The notes under the pieces: generated by a model
What the model was told of the DNA's origin: nothing
Database searches by the model: none
What the model saw: only the letters and a program-made list of their open reading frames with translations
Translations under genes and position numbers: made by a program
Shown: positions 18,614 to 27,030 of the stretch, piece after piece
Layout of the letters: every line of letters begins with the position of its first letter
Numbering within the stretch: position 1 is the stretch's first letter
From: Ignavibacteriaceae bacterium
GTDB taxonomy: Bacteria; Bacteroidota; Ignavibacteria; Ignavibacteriales; Ignavibacteriaceae
Length of the DNA: 57,354 bases
Reading direction: 5' to 3'
NCBI GenBank assembly: GCA_020848375.1
Contig: JADLAF010000013.1
Coordinates: 1-57,354 of the forward strand

Positions 18614-19390
18614 ATGAAGCAATCGGTATTTATTAGTTTGCTCACATTCTTCTCTTTTGTTGCAGCACTTGCAATCTTCTTCTTTATATTTGGTGATCCC
18701 GCCAACTTTAAGGACGAAGCCAAAGAAGTCCCGATTAATACCCTTGGTCAGATTTATACCGGCGGTGTAATGGTATCATTTCTGGTGACACTTTCGATTA
18801 TGGTTATTGCAATCATTATTGAAAGGATATTCTCATTCAGAAGAGCAAAAGGGAAAGGTTCACCTGAGACGATGATTCATAAGGTTCTTGAATTGCTCAA
18901 GCAGGATAATCTTGATGAAGCAATTACGACTTGTGATGCACAGAAGGGTGCTGTTGCCAATATCATCAAGAGTGCACTGAGAAGATATAAGGAGATTGAT
19001 GACCAGCCAAGATTCAGTGACGGAGAAAAGAAAGTTGCAGAAGTTCAGAGAGCAGTTGAGGAGGCCTCAATGCTTGAAACACCGTTGCTCGAAAAAAATC
19101 TGATAGCACTTTCTACTATTGCATCAATCGCAACCATGGTGGGTCTGCTGGGTACCACTCTCGGAATGATCCGGGCATTTAAGGCGCTTGCGCAGGCAGG
19201 TGCTCCTGATGCTATCGCGCTTGCGACTGGTATCTCTGAGGCACTTATCAATACCGCGGGAGGACTTTTTGTTGCTATCCTTGGTATTATATCTTACAAC
19301 GTATTTATTAATAACGTTGACAGTTTTAGTTATATGGTTGATGAATCATCCTATAACATCATGCAGATTATTAAAGGAAAGCAGTCCTGA
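18614..19390 (+). CDS. MotA/TolQ/ExbB proton-channel family protein
   Basis: A 258-residue inner-membrane protein that together with ExbD would form a proton-driven motor. It has an extra N-terminal helix (residues 5-26), a second at about 50-72 followed by the basic turn RIFSFRRAKGKG, a cytoplasmic domain, and the paired ExbB/TolQ signature helices IASIATMVGLLGTTLGMIRAF (near 168-188) and ISEALINTAGGLFVAILGI (near 203-221). The four-helix layout is the form common in Bacteroidota. The start has CGGAG (18599-18603) before it. It is followed at 9 nt by the first ExbD gene. Its partner is most likely the TonB-like DUF4159 protein encoded upstream. Confidence 0.93.
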   Translation: MKQSVFISLLTFFSFVAALAIFFFIFGDPANFKDEAKEVPINTLGQIYTGGVMVSFLVTLSIMVIAIIIERIFSFRRAKGKGSPETMIHKVLELLKQDNLDEAITTCDAQKGAVANIIKSALRRYKEIDDQPRFSDGEKKVAEVQRAVEEASMLETPLLEKNLIALSTIASIATMVGLLGTTLGMIRAFKALAQAGAPDAIALATGISEALINTAGGLFVAILGIISYNVFINNVDSFSYMVDESSYNIMQIIKGKQS

Positions 19391-19399
19391 TTCTGAGCT

Positions 19400-19876
19400 A
19401 TGGCTAAGATTAAAAAGAAAAGAGTGAACATCGTCATTGATATGACACCAATGGTGGACGTAGCGTTCCTGCTGCTCACTTTTTTCATGCTGACTACGCA
19501 GTTTAAACCTCAGGAAGAAGTTGAGGTAATACTGCCTAGTTCTCGTTCAGAGCAAAAAGTCCCTACTTCGAATGTTATGAATATAACTGTTGAGAAGAAG
19601 GGAAGAATTTTTCTGGGATTTGACTCACAGAGAATTATGGCTCAGCTTTTTGGTGAAAGTTACAGAACTGCAACCTCTGTTGAGATCAAAATTCAGTCAC
19701 TTCATGATTTAGTAACTCAGGCGAGGATCAGTAACTCAAAACTTGAGGCGGTTATCAAAAGCGATGCAGATGCTGAATACGGCGTTGTCTCCGATGTTAT
19801 GGAGGTGCTGCAAAAAAATGCAATTGCTAAATTTTCGCTTGTGACCGATCTTGAAATCCCTTCAAAGAAAGAATAG
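19400..19876 (+). CDS. ExbD/TolR family biopolymer transport protein, copy 1
   Basis: A 158-residue protein with a short basic cytosolic tail, one transmembrane helix and a periplasmic domain. The family motif DMTPMVDVAFLLLTFFML includes Asp20, equivalent to the proton-carrying aspartate of ExbD. It lies between ExbB and a second ExbD, with 5 nt to the next start. The periplasmic part (residues 40-158) ends in a region resembling the ExbD dimerisation domain (ISNSKLEAVIKSDADAEYGVVSDVMEVLQ). Two ExbD copies presumably form a heterodimer inside the ExbB pore. Confidence 0.93.
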   Translation: MAKIKKKRVNIVIDMTPMVDVAFLLLTFFMLTTQFKPQEEVEVILPSSRSEQKVPTSNVMNITVEKKGRIFLGFDSQRIMAQLFGESYRTATSVEIKIQSLHDLVTQARISNSKLEAVIKSDADAEYGVVSDVMEVLQKNAIAKFSLVTDLEIPSKKE

Positions 19877-19881
19877 AGGAT

Positions 19882-20373
19882 ATGGGCGGAGTTGATTTAG
19901 GCGGCGGCAGAGACCACGGCAAAAAAGGTAAAAAGAAAAAGAAAAGAAGAATTGGTATTCACATGGATATGACTCCGATGGTGGATATTGCTTTTCTTCT
20001 GCTTACTTTTTTTATGCTGACAACGGTTTTCAGAAAACCGCAAACTCTTGAGATTAAACTTCCTCCGGGGAGCAGTTCAGGTTCTGTTTCGCAGACTAAT
20101 CTGCTCATCCTCAGGATTGATGAGGAAGGAAGATTGTTTCATAGCAAAGGCATTGCTGATCCTGTTTTAATGGATTTGGCTGAGCTGCCGTCCTATCTGC
20201 AGGACAGATATAAAGAAGATCCTAACTATATTATCTTGCTGAAACTTGATCGTAAAGCAAAATATCATTATATGGTTGATATTATTGATGAATTTAATCT
20301 GGCGAAATTGAGCCGGTATTCCGTAGCAACTCTCGCAGATGAAGAGGTTGAGCAGCTTAAAAAGATAAACTGA
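19882..20373 (+). CDS. ExbD/TolR family biopolymer transport protein, copy 2
   Basis: A 163-residue protein with a long lysine-rich cytosolic tail (GKKGKKKKKRR), the motif DMTPMVDIAFLLLTFFMLTT with Asp35 as the predicted protonation site, and a periplasmic domain ending in YHYMVDIIDEFNLAKLSRYSVATL. It differs clearly from copy 1 outside the membrane helix, suggesting specialised roles. The stop shares its last base with the ATG of the PstS-like gene at 20373, so the two are translationally coupled. Confidence 0.93.
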   Translation: MGGVDLGGGRDHGKKGKKKKKRRIGIHMDMTPMVDIAFLLLTFFMLTTVFRKPQTLEIKLPPGSSSGSVSQTNLLILRIDEEGRLFHSKGIADPVLMDLAELPSYLQDRYKEDPNYIILLKLDRKAKYHYMVDIIDEFNLAKLSRYSVATLADEEVEQLKKIN

Positions 20374-21215
20374 TGAAACAGCTTTTATCAGTACTACTGG
20401 CAGTTTTACTGCTGGCAGGTTGTTCTGAAAAACTTGAAACACCCACAAAGGGTAAGGCAGAAGTCTTTTGCGATGAAACTGTGTATCCGCTTGTGGCTGT
20501 CCTGGCAGACACATTTAATGTTCTGTACCCTGAGGCCAGGATAACAGTGAAAAGAGTGAACGCGCGTGAGGCCATAGCCAGGTTGGTTAATGGAGAAAGT
20601 GAAGTTTCCATTGCTGCAAGAGCAATGAATAGTGAAGAAGACTCTGCGCTCAGCATTAACAAAACAGACTATAAAACGGTAAAGTTTGTTTATGATGGAA
20701 TTGCCGTACTTGCCGGTTTTGATTTTCCGAATGTGATTTCGTTCGATTCACTATTGGCAATTTTAGACGGCAGAAACACGAGTGTTAAGCCGGTGCTGCC
20801 TGAAAAAAATTCGTCTGTCTATGAGTTTCTGAAATATGATATATTCGGTGGACAGGATATAGAAAAAGCTGAAACTGCTGAGAATGATTCAGCAGTAATT
20901 GCATCGGTGCTTAAAGACAAAAATAAGATTGGACTGGTTTCATGGCTTTATGCAGTCAGTGAAACACGGCTTAAAAGAATTGAAATTGGTGCCAGGGAGC
21001 AAATCAGAGCTGAGAATATTTATTTTCAGCCGCATCCCGGTTTCTTTGTGCAGAATTTATATCCGCTGACAAGACTGGTTTATATCTATCTTGCAGAGGT
21101 TAATATCGGAACAGCGAGCGGATTCGCCACATTTCTGGCCGGAAATATAGGTCAGTCAATGGCGCTTGAGTATCAGTTTGGTCCCGCTGCGGTTCCAGTG
21201 AAGATTAGAGAATAA
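20373..21215 (+). CDS. PstS-like substrate-binding lipoprotein
   Basis: A 280-residue lipoprotein with lipobox LLAGC (Cys17). The mature protein has the periplasmic phosphate-binding-protein fold seen in PstS: an early VFCDETVYPLVAVLADTF, then the segment VNAREAIARLVNGESEVSIAARAMNSEE, and VYDGIAVLAG, which correspond to the usual 'R', 'ls..e' and 'iA.dGia' regions. No PstA, PstB or PstC gene is nearby. In Bacteroidota similar genes sit in ExbB-ExbD-ExbD-TonB clusters, so it may work with the energised complex rather than with an ABC transporter. Ligand identity is unknown; phosphate is only the family default. It is coupled to ExbD by a one-base overlap and abuts the next gene. Confidence 0.8.
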   Translation: MKQLLSVLLAVLLLAGCSEKLETPTKGKAEVFCDETVYPLVAVLADTFNVLYPEARITVKRVNAREAIARLVNGESEVSIAARAMNSEEDSALSINKTDYKTVKFVYDGIAVLAGFDFPNVISFDSLLAILDGRNTSVKPVLPEKNSSVYEFLKYDIFGGQDIEKAETAENDSAVIASVLKDKNKIGLVSWLYAVSETRLKRIEIGAREQIRAENIYFQPHPGFFVQNLYPLTRLVYIYLAEVNIGTASGFATFLAGNIGQSMALEYQFGPAAVPVKIRE

Positions 21216-22667
21216 ATGAAATATGCGTTAATGAAAAGAATTTTACTATTGGCTGTAATGATGCTGCCTATGGGCGGTTGCAATTCAGTCTTTGAATATA
21301 TCTTCCTCCCTCCGGGCAGGACTGAGTTAACCATTGTGCCTGATGCTGATGCAATAGCAGCCCTGACTGACTCCGGATATTCAATCAGTCCTTCCGGTGA
21401 AGCTATTGTGTATGATGCACGCACCTGGAAATTTGAAATAAAATATGTAACCGACTATCAGCTAAATACCTTTGAATTTCCTCAGGAGTCAGATGATTTT
21501 GAATTCTCATCAAATCCTTATACTTATGGTAACTGGGTAGATCCTGAATTAGGGTACACGCCGAGGAGATTTAGTGTTTTTCAAGTTACCATTTTTAATT
21601 ATTCAGGCGCAAAGCTTAATTACAACCCTGAACTCTCCTCCCTGTTTTCTGACCGTGGTGATAACTTTGAGGCGTTTGCAAGAGAAAAGAAGAATGCTAC
21701 AAACCTCAGTATTGAGGAGTATTATCAAAAACTGAAAGGTACCTCAGGATCTGATGATGAGATATTTGAAACCAGAATGGGTATTGCACGCAGAACAATG
21801 CTTTATTTCGGAAAACCTGTTTATAAAGGTGACAGCCGGGACGGACTTATTGTTTTTGACCCTCTGGTTGATGATGTTGAGCGCCTTAAAATTGATGTCA
21901 GGAAATTTATCACCGCGTATGATGAAAACAATGAACCATCAGAGTTCATTGATATGGTTTTTTATTTTAAGCAGGTACCGTTTGACAAACCAAAAGACGG
22001 CGGGCTTACTGAAACTGATACTTCAAAGTCCGGAAAGCAAAACATTAAAATAAGCCAGTTAATATATACTTCGCAGGGGGGTGCGCTTACGTATGACCCG
22101 CCATGGAATCCGGCACCGCGTGCTATGAATCAGATAGTGGCATATATAGACCGTAATCTGCCTACAAATTCCAGATCTTACACAGGCACGTTCAGTGATC
22201 CCAATGTAAAGGAATCAAAAATTGCGTTCCTCCTGGCTAACGGTCAAAAACCTGAATTCATGAGTACTTATGTCAGCGGCTGTGCAGATTATCTTAGTTC
22301 AGGCGGCTTTCTCTTTATTGATAACGCTCATTTCAAAAATGAGTATCCGTTCGCCCAGTACTATGAAACATTTCTGAAAGATGTTCAATCGGTTATCGGT
22401 GCTTCGGCTGAGATAAAAAATATTCCTATGACGCATGAGATATTTACCACCCCCAATAAGTTCGATGTTCTCCCTCAGGGAATTGATGAAGTAACTCCGG
22501 GATTCCAGAAGTCAACCGTGCTCAGGGGTTTATTCATAGATAAGCGTCTTGCAGCGGTTCTCTCGCCTAAGGGATATACTACTCTCTGGGCTGAGCAGGG
22601 GGCGGGCTATGACTTTTCCGGTTATTATGAATTTGCAATCAATTTATTCAACTACGTGTTAAAATGA
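21216..22667 (+). CDS. DUF4159-containing lipoprotein
   Basis: A 483-residue lipoprotein, with lipobox MGGC (Cys22 from the ATG at 21216; an ATG at 21231 is an equally good start). The N-terminal half (to about residue 300) is unrecognised beta-rich sequence that looks like a GWxTD-like or secreted domain. The C-terminal part is a second DUF4159 domain: IAFLLANGQKPEFMSTYVSG, YLSSGGFLFIDNAHF, GLFIDKRLAAVLSPKGYTTLW and FAINLFNYVLK. These correspond block by block to the DUF4159 domain of the TonB-like protein encoded at 17150-18580. The protein sits on a membrane face in the periplasm or outer membrane and might interact with its paralogous domain. It overlaps the next gene by 4 nt (ATGA). Confidence 0.8.
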   Translation: MKYALMKRILLLAVMMLPMGGCNSVFEYIFLPPGRTELTIVPDADAIAALTDSGYSISPSGEAIVYDARTWKFEIKYVTDYQLNTFEFPQESDDFEFSSNPYTYGNWVDPELGYTPRRFSVFQVTIFNYSGAKLNYNPELSSLFSDRGDNFEAFAREKKNATNLSIEEYYQKLKGTSGSDDEIFETRMGIARRTMLYFGKPVYKGDSRDGLIVFDPLVDDVERLKIDVRKFITAYDENNEPSEFIDMVFYFKQVPFDKPKDGGLTETDTSKSGKQNIKISQLIYTSQGGALTYDPPWNPAPRAMNQIVAYIDRNLPTNSRSYTGTFSDPNVKESKIAFLLANGQKPEFMSTYVSGCADYLSSGGFLFIDNAHFKNEYPFAQYYETFLKDVQSVIGASAEIKNIPMTHEIFTTPNKFDVLPQGIDEVTPGFQKSTVLRGLFIDKRLAAVLSPKGYTTLWAEQGAGYDFSGYYEFAINLFNYVLK

Positions 22668-23260
22668 TGAAATTGAATTATATATACGCTTTTCTGTTAG
22701 GGGCTCTGCTCATCCTTTCCCAGCAGAACTTAGTTGCCCAGCAGTCATTGGCTTACCAGGTAGCACCTGCCTATGAACAACCTGCCGGCTGGCTTGACTT
22801 TTCGGACCGGGAAGTACGGGCTGCATGGCTTTCAGCAATAATACCGGGTGCGGGGCAGACATTCCTTGGTCATGAATATAAGGGGGCGGGCATTACACTT
22901 GGCTTTTACGGTAGTTTGCTCACTGCTATTCTTGCCGAGAACAATTTTAATGCACGTAAAGACCGCATTCAAACCCTTTCAGATGACTATAAAGGGGCTG
23001 GTAATTACGCTTTGGCAGATTACTACTGGTCTCAGATCCAGTTTGAAAAGGGAAACCGGGACAATGATGTAAAGCGCCGAGACCTGTTTATCGCTGTTAC
23101 CGCTGCCCTGTATATTTATAATATGGTGGATATTCTTTATCTGACTGATGACAAGGGCGGGGTCAGTTTTTCCTTTGCTCCGGAATTCAAGGATTTTGAG
23201 GGTGTGAACGGCGTTACATCTCTTTATAGTGGTATTGCTCTTAAGATAAATCTTCCCTAA
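22664..23260 (+). CDS. DUF5683-type membrane/envelope protein
   Basis: A 198-residue protein with a signal peptide (about residues 1-26) and the motif AAWLSAIIPGAGQTFLGHEYKGAG, typical of DUF5683 proteins of Bacteroidota, where it reads SAIIPGAGQ-Y-N...-KG. It has two hydrophobic stretches, at residues ~73-92 and ~143-162 (FIAVTAALYIYNMVDILYL). Function is unknown; relatives often occur near cell-envelope genes. Tandem ATG codons (22664, 22667) overlap the previous stop. Confidence 0.75.
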   Translation: MMKLNYIYAFLLGALLILSQQNLVAQQSLAYQVAPAYEQPAGWLDFSDREVRAAWLSAIIPGAGQTFLGHEYKGAGITLGFYGSLLTAILAENNFNARKDRIQTLSDDYKGAGNYALADYYWSQIQFEKGNRDNDVKRRDLFIAVTAALYIYNMVDILYLTDDKGGVSFSFAPEFKDFEGVNGVTSLYSGIALKINLP

Positions 23261-23266
23261 ATTTTA

Positions 23267-23677
23267 ATGATGATGAAAAAAATTAAAGCTTTTTTACCCC
23301 TGATCCTCCTTTTGGTACTTTATGGCTGTGATTCACCAGTACCAGTTGTTGAGCCAACTCATTTTACCCGGGTACCCACCCCCGTTAATCTTGCAGCAGT
23401 TTCGGATACTACCGAAACCGGAAAGATTAAGGTAACTCTGACCTGGTCGGTCAATTCAACTCAGAATTTGAGAAATTTTGAGGTGTATCGGACAACGGTT
23501 ACAAAGACCGGCCGTTATTTTCCGTTGATTCCTACGACAACTACCACAACGTTTGTTGACTCATTTCAGGTGACATTTTCAGATACATTTCATGTATATT
23601 ATTATGTTACTCCAACCGGCGAAGACCGGTTTATAGGACGAAATTCTGACACATTATATGTTCCAATAACTAAATAA
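23267..23677 (+). CDS. Small lipoprotein with fibronectin type III-like domain
   Basis: A 136-residue lipoprotein with lipobox LYGC (Cys21) and three consecutive ATG codons at 23267-23275. The mature part is a single beta-sandwich resembling fibronectin type III: VPTPVNLAAVSDTT, IKVTLTWSVNSTQNLRNFEVYRT and TFHVYYYVTPTGED. No catalytic residues are evident. It lies 6 nt behind the DUF5683 gene and 12 nt before the T9SS cargo, so it is probably a surface or periplasmic accessory of the same operon. Confidence 0.7.
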   Translation: MMMKKIKAFLPLILLLVLYGCDSPVPVVEPTHFTRVPTPVNLAAVSDTTETGKIKVTLTWSVNSTQNLRNFEVYRTTVTKTGRYFPLIPTTTTTTFVDSFQVTFSDTFHVYYYVTPTGEDRFIGRNSDTLYVPITK

Positions 23678-23689
23678 CCGGAGGCTTAA

Positions 23690-26458
23690 ATGCTCAAAAA
23701 GATACCGTTTATTGCTTTTCTTTTGCTTTTAATGGCAATCCCTGCCAAAGAAGCACAAGCTCAGCAATTACTAGACAGCGCCGATGTGTTGTATTTTGAC
23801 AATACATCAGACAACAACACGGGTACAACGGGTACATTAATGAATGACCCAAGATACCGCGAGTTTCCACCAACTGTTCCTATTACCCCGGGAGCAAATG
23901 ATGGATTTTATTCAAACAACTCATCAATTTATTTAGGCGGTAATCACAGAAGAGCCAGCAGATATGGATCAGGTAATAATACCGGAGCTCATGCTCAGTA
24001 TTATGCCTCACTCCAGACCACTGACCATTATCTTATTTATCATCACATGAACTCCGGAAATGCCACAAAAAATGCTTATGTGACCTTCCAGAGATTCGGT
24101 GAAGGTACTCTCGCTGACTCGTTCAGATATGATATGTCAACCAATAACACTCCTGATGGTTGGGGCTCATGGGTTCCACTTGGAATTATCGAAGCATTCG
24201 CTGCTGACAGTTCTGTCACGGTTTCCATCGGACTTGACTCATTAGGTTCTAATACTCTCCGCGTGGATGGTCTCGCATTTGTCAGAAGCGGAAAAGCCGG
24301 TCCCGATATTGAATTCGGTGCAAGAAGATTCTCCCGCGTCTTCACAAACACTGTGGGTGAAACTACTCTGGTTCATAATTTTTATAGTGACCGCTCACTT
24401 CTTGGGTTCCCTGAAACAACCTTCAAATATGGTTTCTTTTCGGAAAAAGTGGTTCCGGTTTACAATCTTGGCAGTCAGACTTTGACTGTAACTGGTTTTG
24501 TAACACAGACCACCCGTTACACCATAACTACACCTCTTCCAATCAATATTCCTCCCGGAGGAAAAGCCAACCTGACGATTCGCTTCTCACCTCTCGGAGA
24601 GGAAACGACTAATGACACGATTAAGATTCTGAGTAATGATGCTGATGAACCGGAAGCATTACTCCCATGTATCGGGACAGGTATTAACTATAACTTTGTT
24701 CTTAATGCCAGCACTACTGGTGGTGAGCCACACTGGAACGTTCCTAATAACAGTGGTAGTTCATCCACTCTTGGAACATTCCTTAATTCAACCCCTTCAC
24801 CATATCCTTACCCAATACCAGGCGGTAACATTGGCTCAATCGTTAATACCGGTTCAGACCCGAATATTGCAGTTTATTACGGTTTCCAGGTACCCGACAC
24901 TCTTTCAGGAAAGTATTTCATGGAGTACTCTGGTCCGCTTGGTTCTTCAAATGCTGCACAGCAGGTTACTGCAGACATTGTTACCCCATTCTATCTGAAC
25001 CCTGATCCAGCACTTGGTGATACTCAGAGAGTTGTTTTTAACTCAAGAATATCAGGTGTATTCTGGGGCAGATTAGGTGGCAATACGGTATTTGAACTTA
25101 ACGGTGGCGGTCCTACAGCAGTCAGATTTACTAATCCGCTTCAGGGCGGTTCTGAATTGCTTCGTGCAGATCTGCTCCGCGTGCGCCTGGTTCCAATTGC
25201 TCCGACAGTTTCCACCAGTCTGGATCCTACAAGGTTGCTTAACTTCGGTTCTGTATCCATTTATGACTCAATCCGTCAGCAGGAATTCAACTTCCAGAGA
25301 AACTTTATCATTGGTTCGAACGGTGAAACTCCGCTGAGAGTGGATACCATATACCTCAAGAACGGAACAACTTATAGCTTCGCAAATCTGCCGACTTTCC
25401 CGATTACACTGCCGGCTATTGATGGACAGTATAATCTATTGGTGAATTTCCTCCCGGACGATATCATAAGCTATTCTGATTCGGTTTTTATTAAGTCAAA
25501 TGACCCGGTTGATACTCTGATTGTTGTAAGACTTTCAGGTCAGGGGGTTGGCACTGGTATTCTGGTTGATGATACTGACCCTACCACGTATATCTTCCCG
25601 ACAGAAGTTCAGGAATGGACAGGTGCACCAGATCCTTTACACATGGACAAATGGTACCGCATCACTGGCAGCGGCGGTCTTAACCAGAACCGTCTGATTA
25701 AGTACATCTATTTCAACCCGATTAACGGTACTGAAACAGTTGAATGGTTCCCATACATCCCGTTCAAACCGGGGAGCACAACCAACGAAATAGACAGTTT
25801 TGATGTTTATGTGCAGCTTCCTGTAAGCTCATCAATCTCATCACCGATGGCAAAATACCTTGTCCATCATCTCGGCTTTAACAGCCCAGATACCATCTTT
25901 GTCAACCAGAACGGTACCGCTAACAACGGACAAGTCGGATCTTCCGGAAGAGTACTTCTCGGTAGATTCCAGTTCCTCCGTGGCGGGCAGGATTATCACA
26001 ATTCCGGCACCGTATTTGGTTATGTTCAGCTCCTGAACGATACCGCGGCTGTAAGCTGGTATTACAGAGACAGTGTTGAAAACAGTGCCCGCAGAGACTC
26101 ATTTGTACTTCGTGCAGATGCTATTATTCTTGAGCAGGCAGGTTCACCGCTCATTATCACGGACCCAAGTCTGATTCCGGAAGAGTTTGCTTTAAGCCAG
26201 AACTTCCCGAATCCGTTTAACCCGACTACACAGATTCGCTTCAGTCTGCCAATGGACAGTGATGTAAATCTGAAAATCTATGATATGCTCGGCAGAGAAG
26301 TTGCAACCCTGGTAAGGGGCGAACACAGAGCCGGCTATTATACGGTAGAGTGGAACGGTCGTAACGACTATGGAGTGCCTGTTTCCAGCGGTATGTACAT
26401 TTACCGGATAAAAGCCGGTACTTTTGTACAGACCAAAAAAATGATGATGATGAAATAA
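23690..26458 (+). CDS. Type IX secreted protein with choice-of-anchor D/ASH-like domains and type A sorting domain
   Basis: A 922-residue surface or secreted protein. The signal peptide (residues 1-25, ending AQAQQ) is followed by a beta-rich N-terminal domain that may bind ligands. At least two ASH/choice-of-anchor-D-like domains come next, with NLGSQTLTVTGFV...INIPPGGKANLTIRFSPLGEE around residues 250-320 and GETPLRVDTIYLKNG...NLLVNFLPDD around 540-590. The last 95 residues are a type A T9SS sorting domain: NFPNPFNPTTQIRFSLP, NLKIYDMLGREVATLV, YYTVEWNGRNDYGVPVSSGM, then TKKMMMMK. The start has CCGGAGG before it. It is the last gene of the operon, ahead of a strong terminator, and is the likely cargo or structural product of the system. 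Enzymatic motifs are absent. Confidence 0.85.
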   Translation: MLKKIPFIAFLLLLMAIPAKEAQAQQLLDSADVLYFDNTSDNNTGTTGTLMNDPRYREFPPTVPITPGANDGFYSNNSSIYLGGNHRRASRYGSGNNTGAHAQYYASLQTTDHYLIYHHMNSGNATKNAYVTFQRFGEGTLADSFRYDMSTNNTPDGWGSWVPLGIIEAFAADSSVTVSIGLDSLGSNTLRVDGLAFVRSGKAGPDIEFGARRFSRVFTNTVGETTLVHNFYSDRSLLGFPETTFKYGFFSEKVVPVYNLGSQTLTVTGFVTQTTRYTITTPLPINIPPGGKANLTIRFSPLGEETTNDTIKILSNDADEPEALLPCIGTGINYNFVLNASTTGGEPHWNVPNNSGSSSTLGTFLNSTPSPYPYPIPGGNIGSIVNTGSDPNIAVYYGFQVPDTLSGKYFMEYSGPLGSSNAAQQVTADIVTPFYLNPDPALGDTQRVVFNSRISGVFWGRLGGNTVFELNGGGPTAVRFTNPLQGGSELLRADLLRVRLVPIAPTVSTSLDPTRLLNFGSVSIYDSIRQQEFNFQRNFIIGSNGETPLRVDTIYLKNGTTYSFANLPTFPITLPAIDGQYNLLVNFLPDDIISYSDSVFIKSNDPVDTLIVVRLSGQGVGTGILVDDTDPTTYIFPTEVQEWTGAPDPLHMDKWYRITGSGGLNQNRLIKYIYFNPINGTETVEWFPYIPFKPGSTTNEIDSFDVYVQLPVSSSISSPMAKYLVHHLGFNSPDTIFVNQNGTANNGQVGSSGRVLLGRFQFLRGGQDYHNSGTVFGYVQLLNDTAAVSWYYRDSVENSARRDSFVLRADAIILEQAGSPLIITDPSLIPEEFALSQNFPNPFNPTTQIRFSLPMDSDVNLKIYDMLGREVATLVRGEHRAGYYTVEWNGRNDYGVPVSSGMYIYRIKAGTFVQTKKMMMMK

Positions 26459-26470
26459 ATTTCATTTTCT

Positions 26471-26508
26471 AAAAAAAGCCGTCCCAGTTCCGGGGCGGCT
26501 TTTTTTTT
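26471..26508 (+). terminator. Strong rho-independent terminator ending the envelope operon
   Basis: An A-tract and GCCGTCCC pair with GGGGCGGC and a T-tract at 26499-26508, giving a stem of about 14 bp with one G-U pair and a six-base loop. It lies 12 nt past the stop of the T9SS cargo gene. Confidence 0.92.
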
Positions 26509-26668
26509 GTAGTTCTGGTACGGTTTTATTAAAAAATAGAGGGTTTTTTCTTAAATTCTATCTGAATTTAACGGATTTTCTATATTCGCCTGGTTGTGAA
26601 TATCCCGTTATCGCATTTGTAAAGAGGTGTTTTTCAGTTCCCAATTAAGGCCGGTGGTTAGGATATTA

Positions 26669-27027
26669 ATGTCAGCGATGTTATATGATTACAAGAGACC
26701 TGGCAGCGGGTTACTCATTATTACCATTCTGGGTATCAGGGCTACGCTAAATGATGCAGGTTCATTCCGTGATAAACTTCTTGAAGAAATTCAAAACGGA
26801 TATAAAGTTATAATAGTAAACTTTGAGAGAGTTGAGTTTATTGACTCACAATCCTTGGTGCTTTGGTGGTCGGCTGGAAGAAAATCAACTCACTGGACGG
26901 ATCACTTGTGCTTACAAACCTGAATGCTAAAGTGAAGGATACTTTCACTCTTACTCAGCTTGATAAAAAAATTACTATTGCTGCTACTATTGAAGATGCA
27001 ATTCTGCTGTTCAAAGCAAAAAATTAA
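26669..27027 (+). pseudogene. STAS-domain anti-sigma factor antagonist, interrupted by a -1 nt frameshift
   Basis: Read as one piece this is a 119-residue STAS protein of the RsbV/SpoIIAA type. The first frame gives MSAMLYDYKRPGSGLLIITI through FERVEFIDSQSL (residues 1-63). From about 26860 the next frame gives GALVVGWKKINSLDG, then LVLTNLNAKVKDTF and a final AATIEDAILLFKAKN ending at 27025-27027. The halves join exactly at the SLGALV motif if one G is added at TTGGTG (26855-26860). The Asp-Ser of the phosphorylation loop is kept (Ser60), but the following residues are Gln-Ser instead of Ser-Gly. The gene sits 3 nt before a receiver-PP2C phosphatase, its expected partner. A sequencing error, a recent mutation or programmed frameshifting are all possible; the intact second half favours error or a very recent event. 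Confidence 0.75.
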
Positions 27028-27030
27028 AGT

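Noticed and set aside
26855-26862. Programmed ribosomal frameshift in the STAS gene
   Set aside because: No slippery heptamer or downstream stimulatory structure is evident at the junction; a missing base is a simpler explanation.
26627-26923. STAS frame taken as a complete 98-residue protein
   Set aside because: Its last 35 residues are out-of-frame translation; the true STAS C-terminal half is intact in the next frame to 27027.
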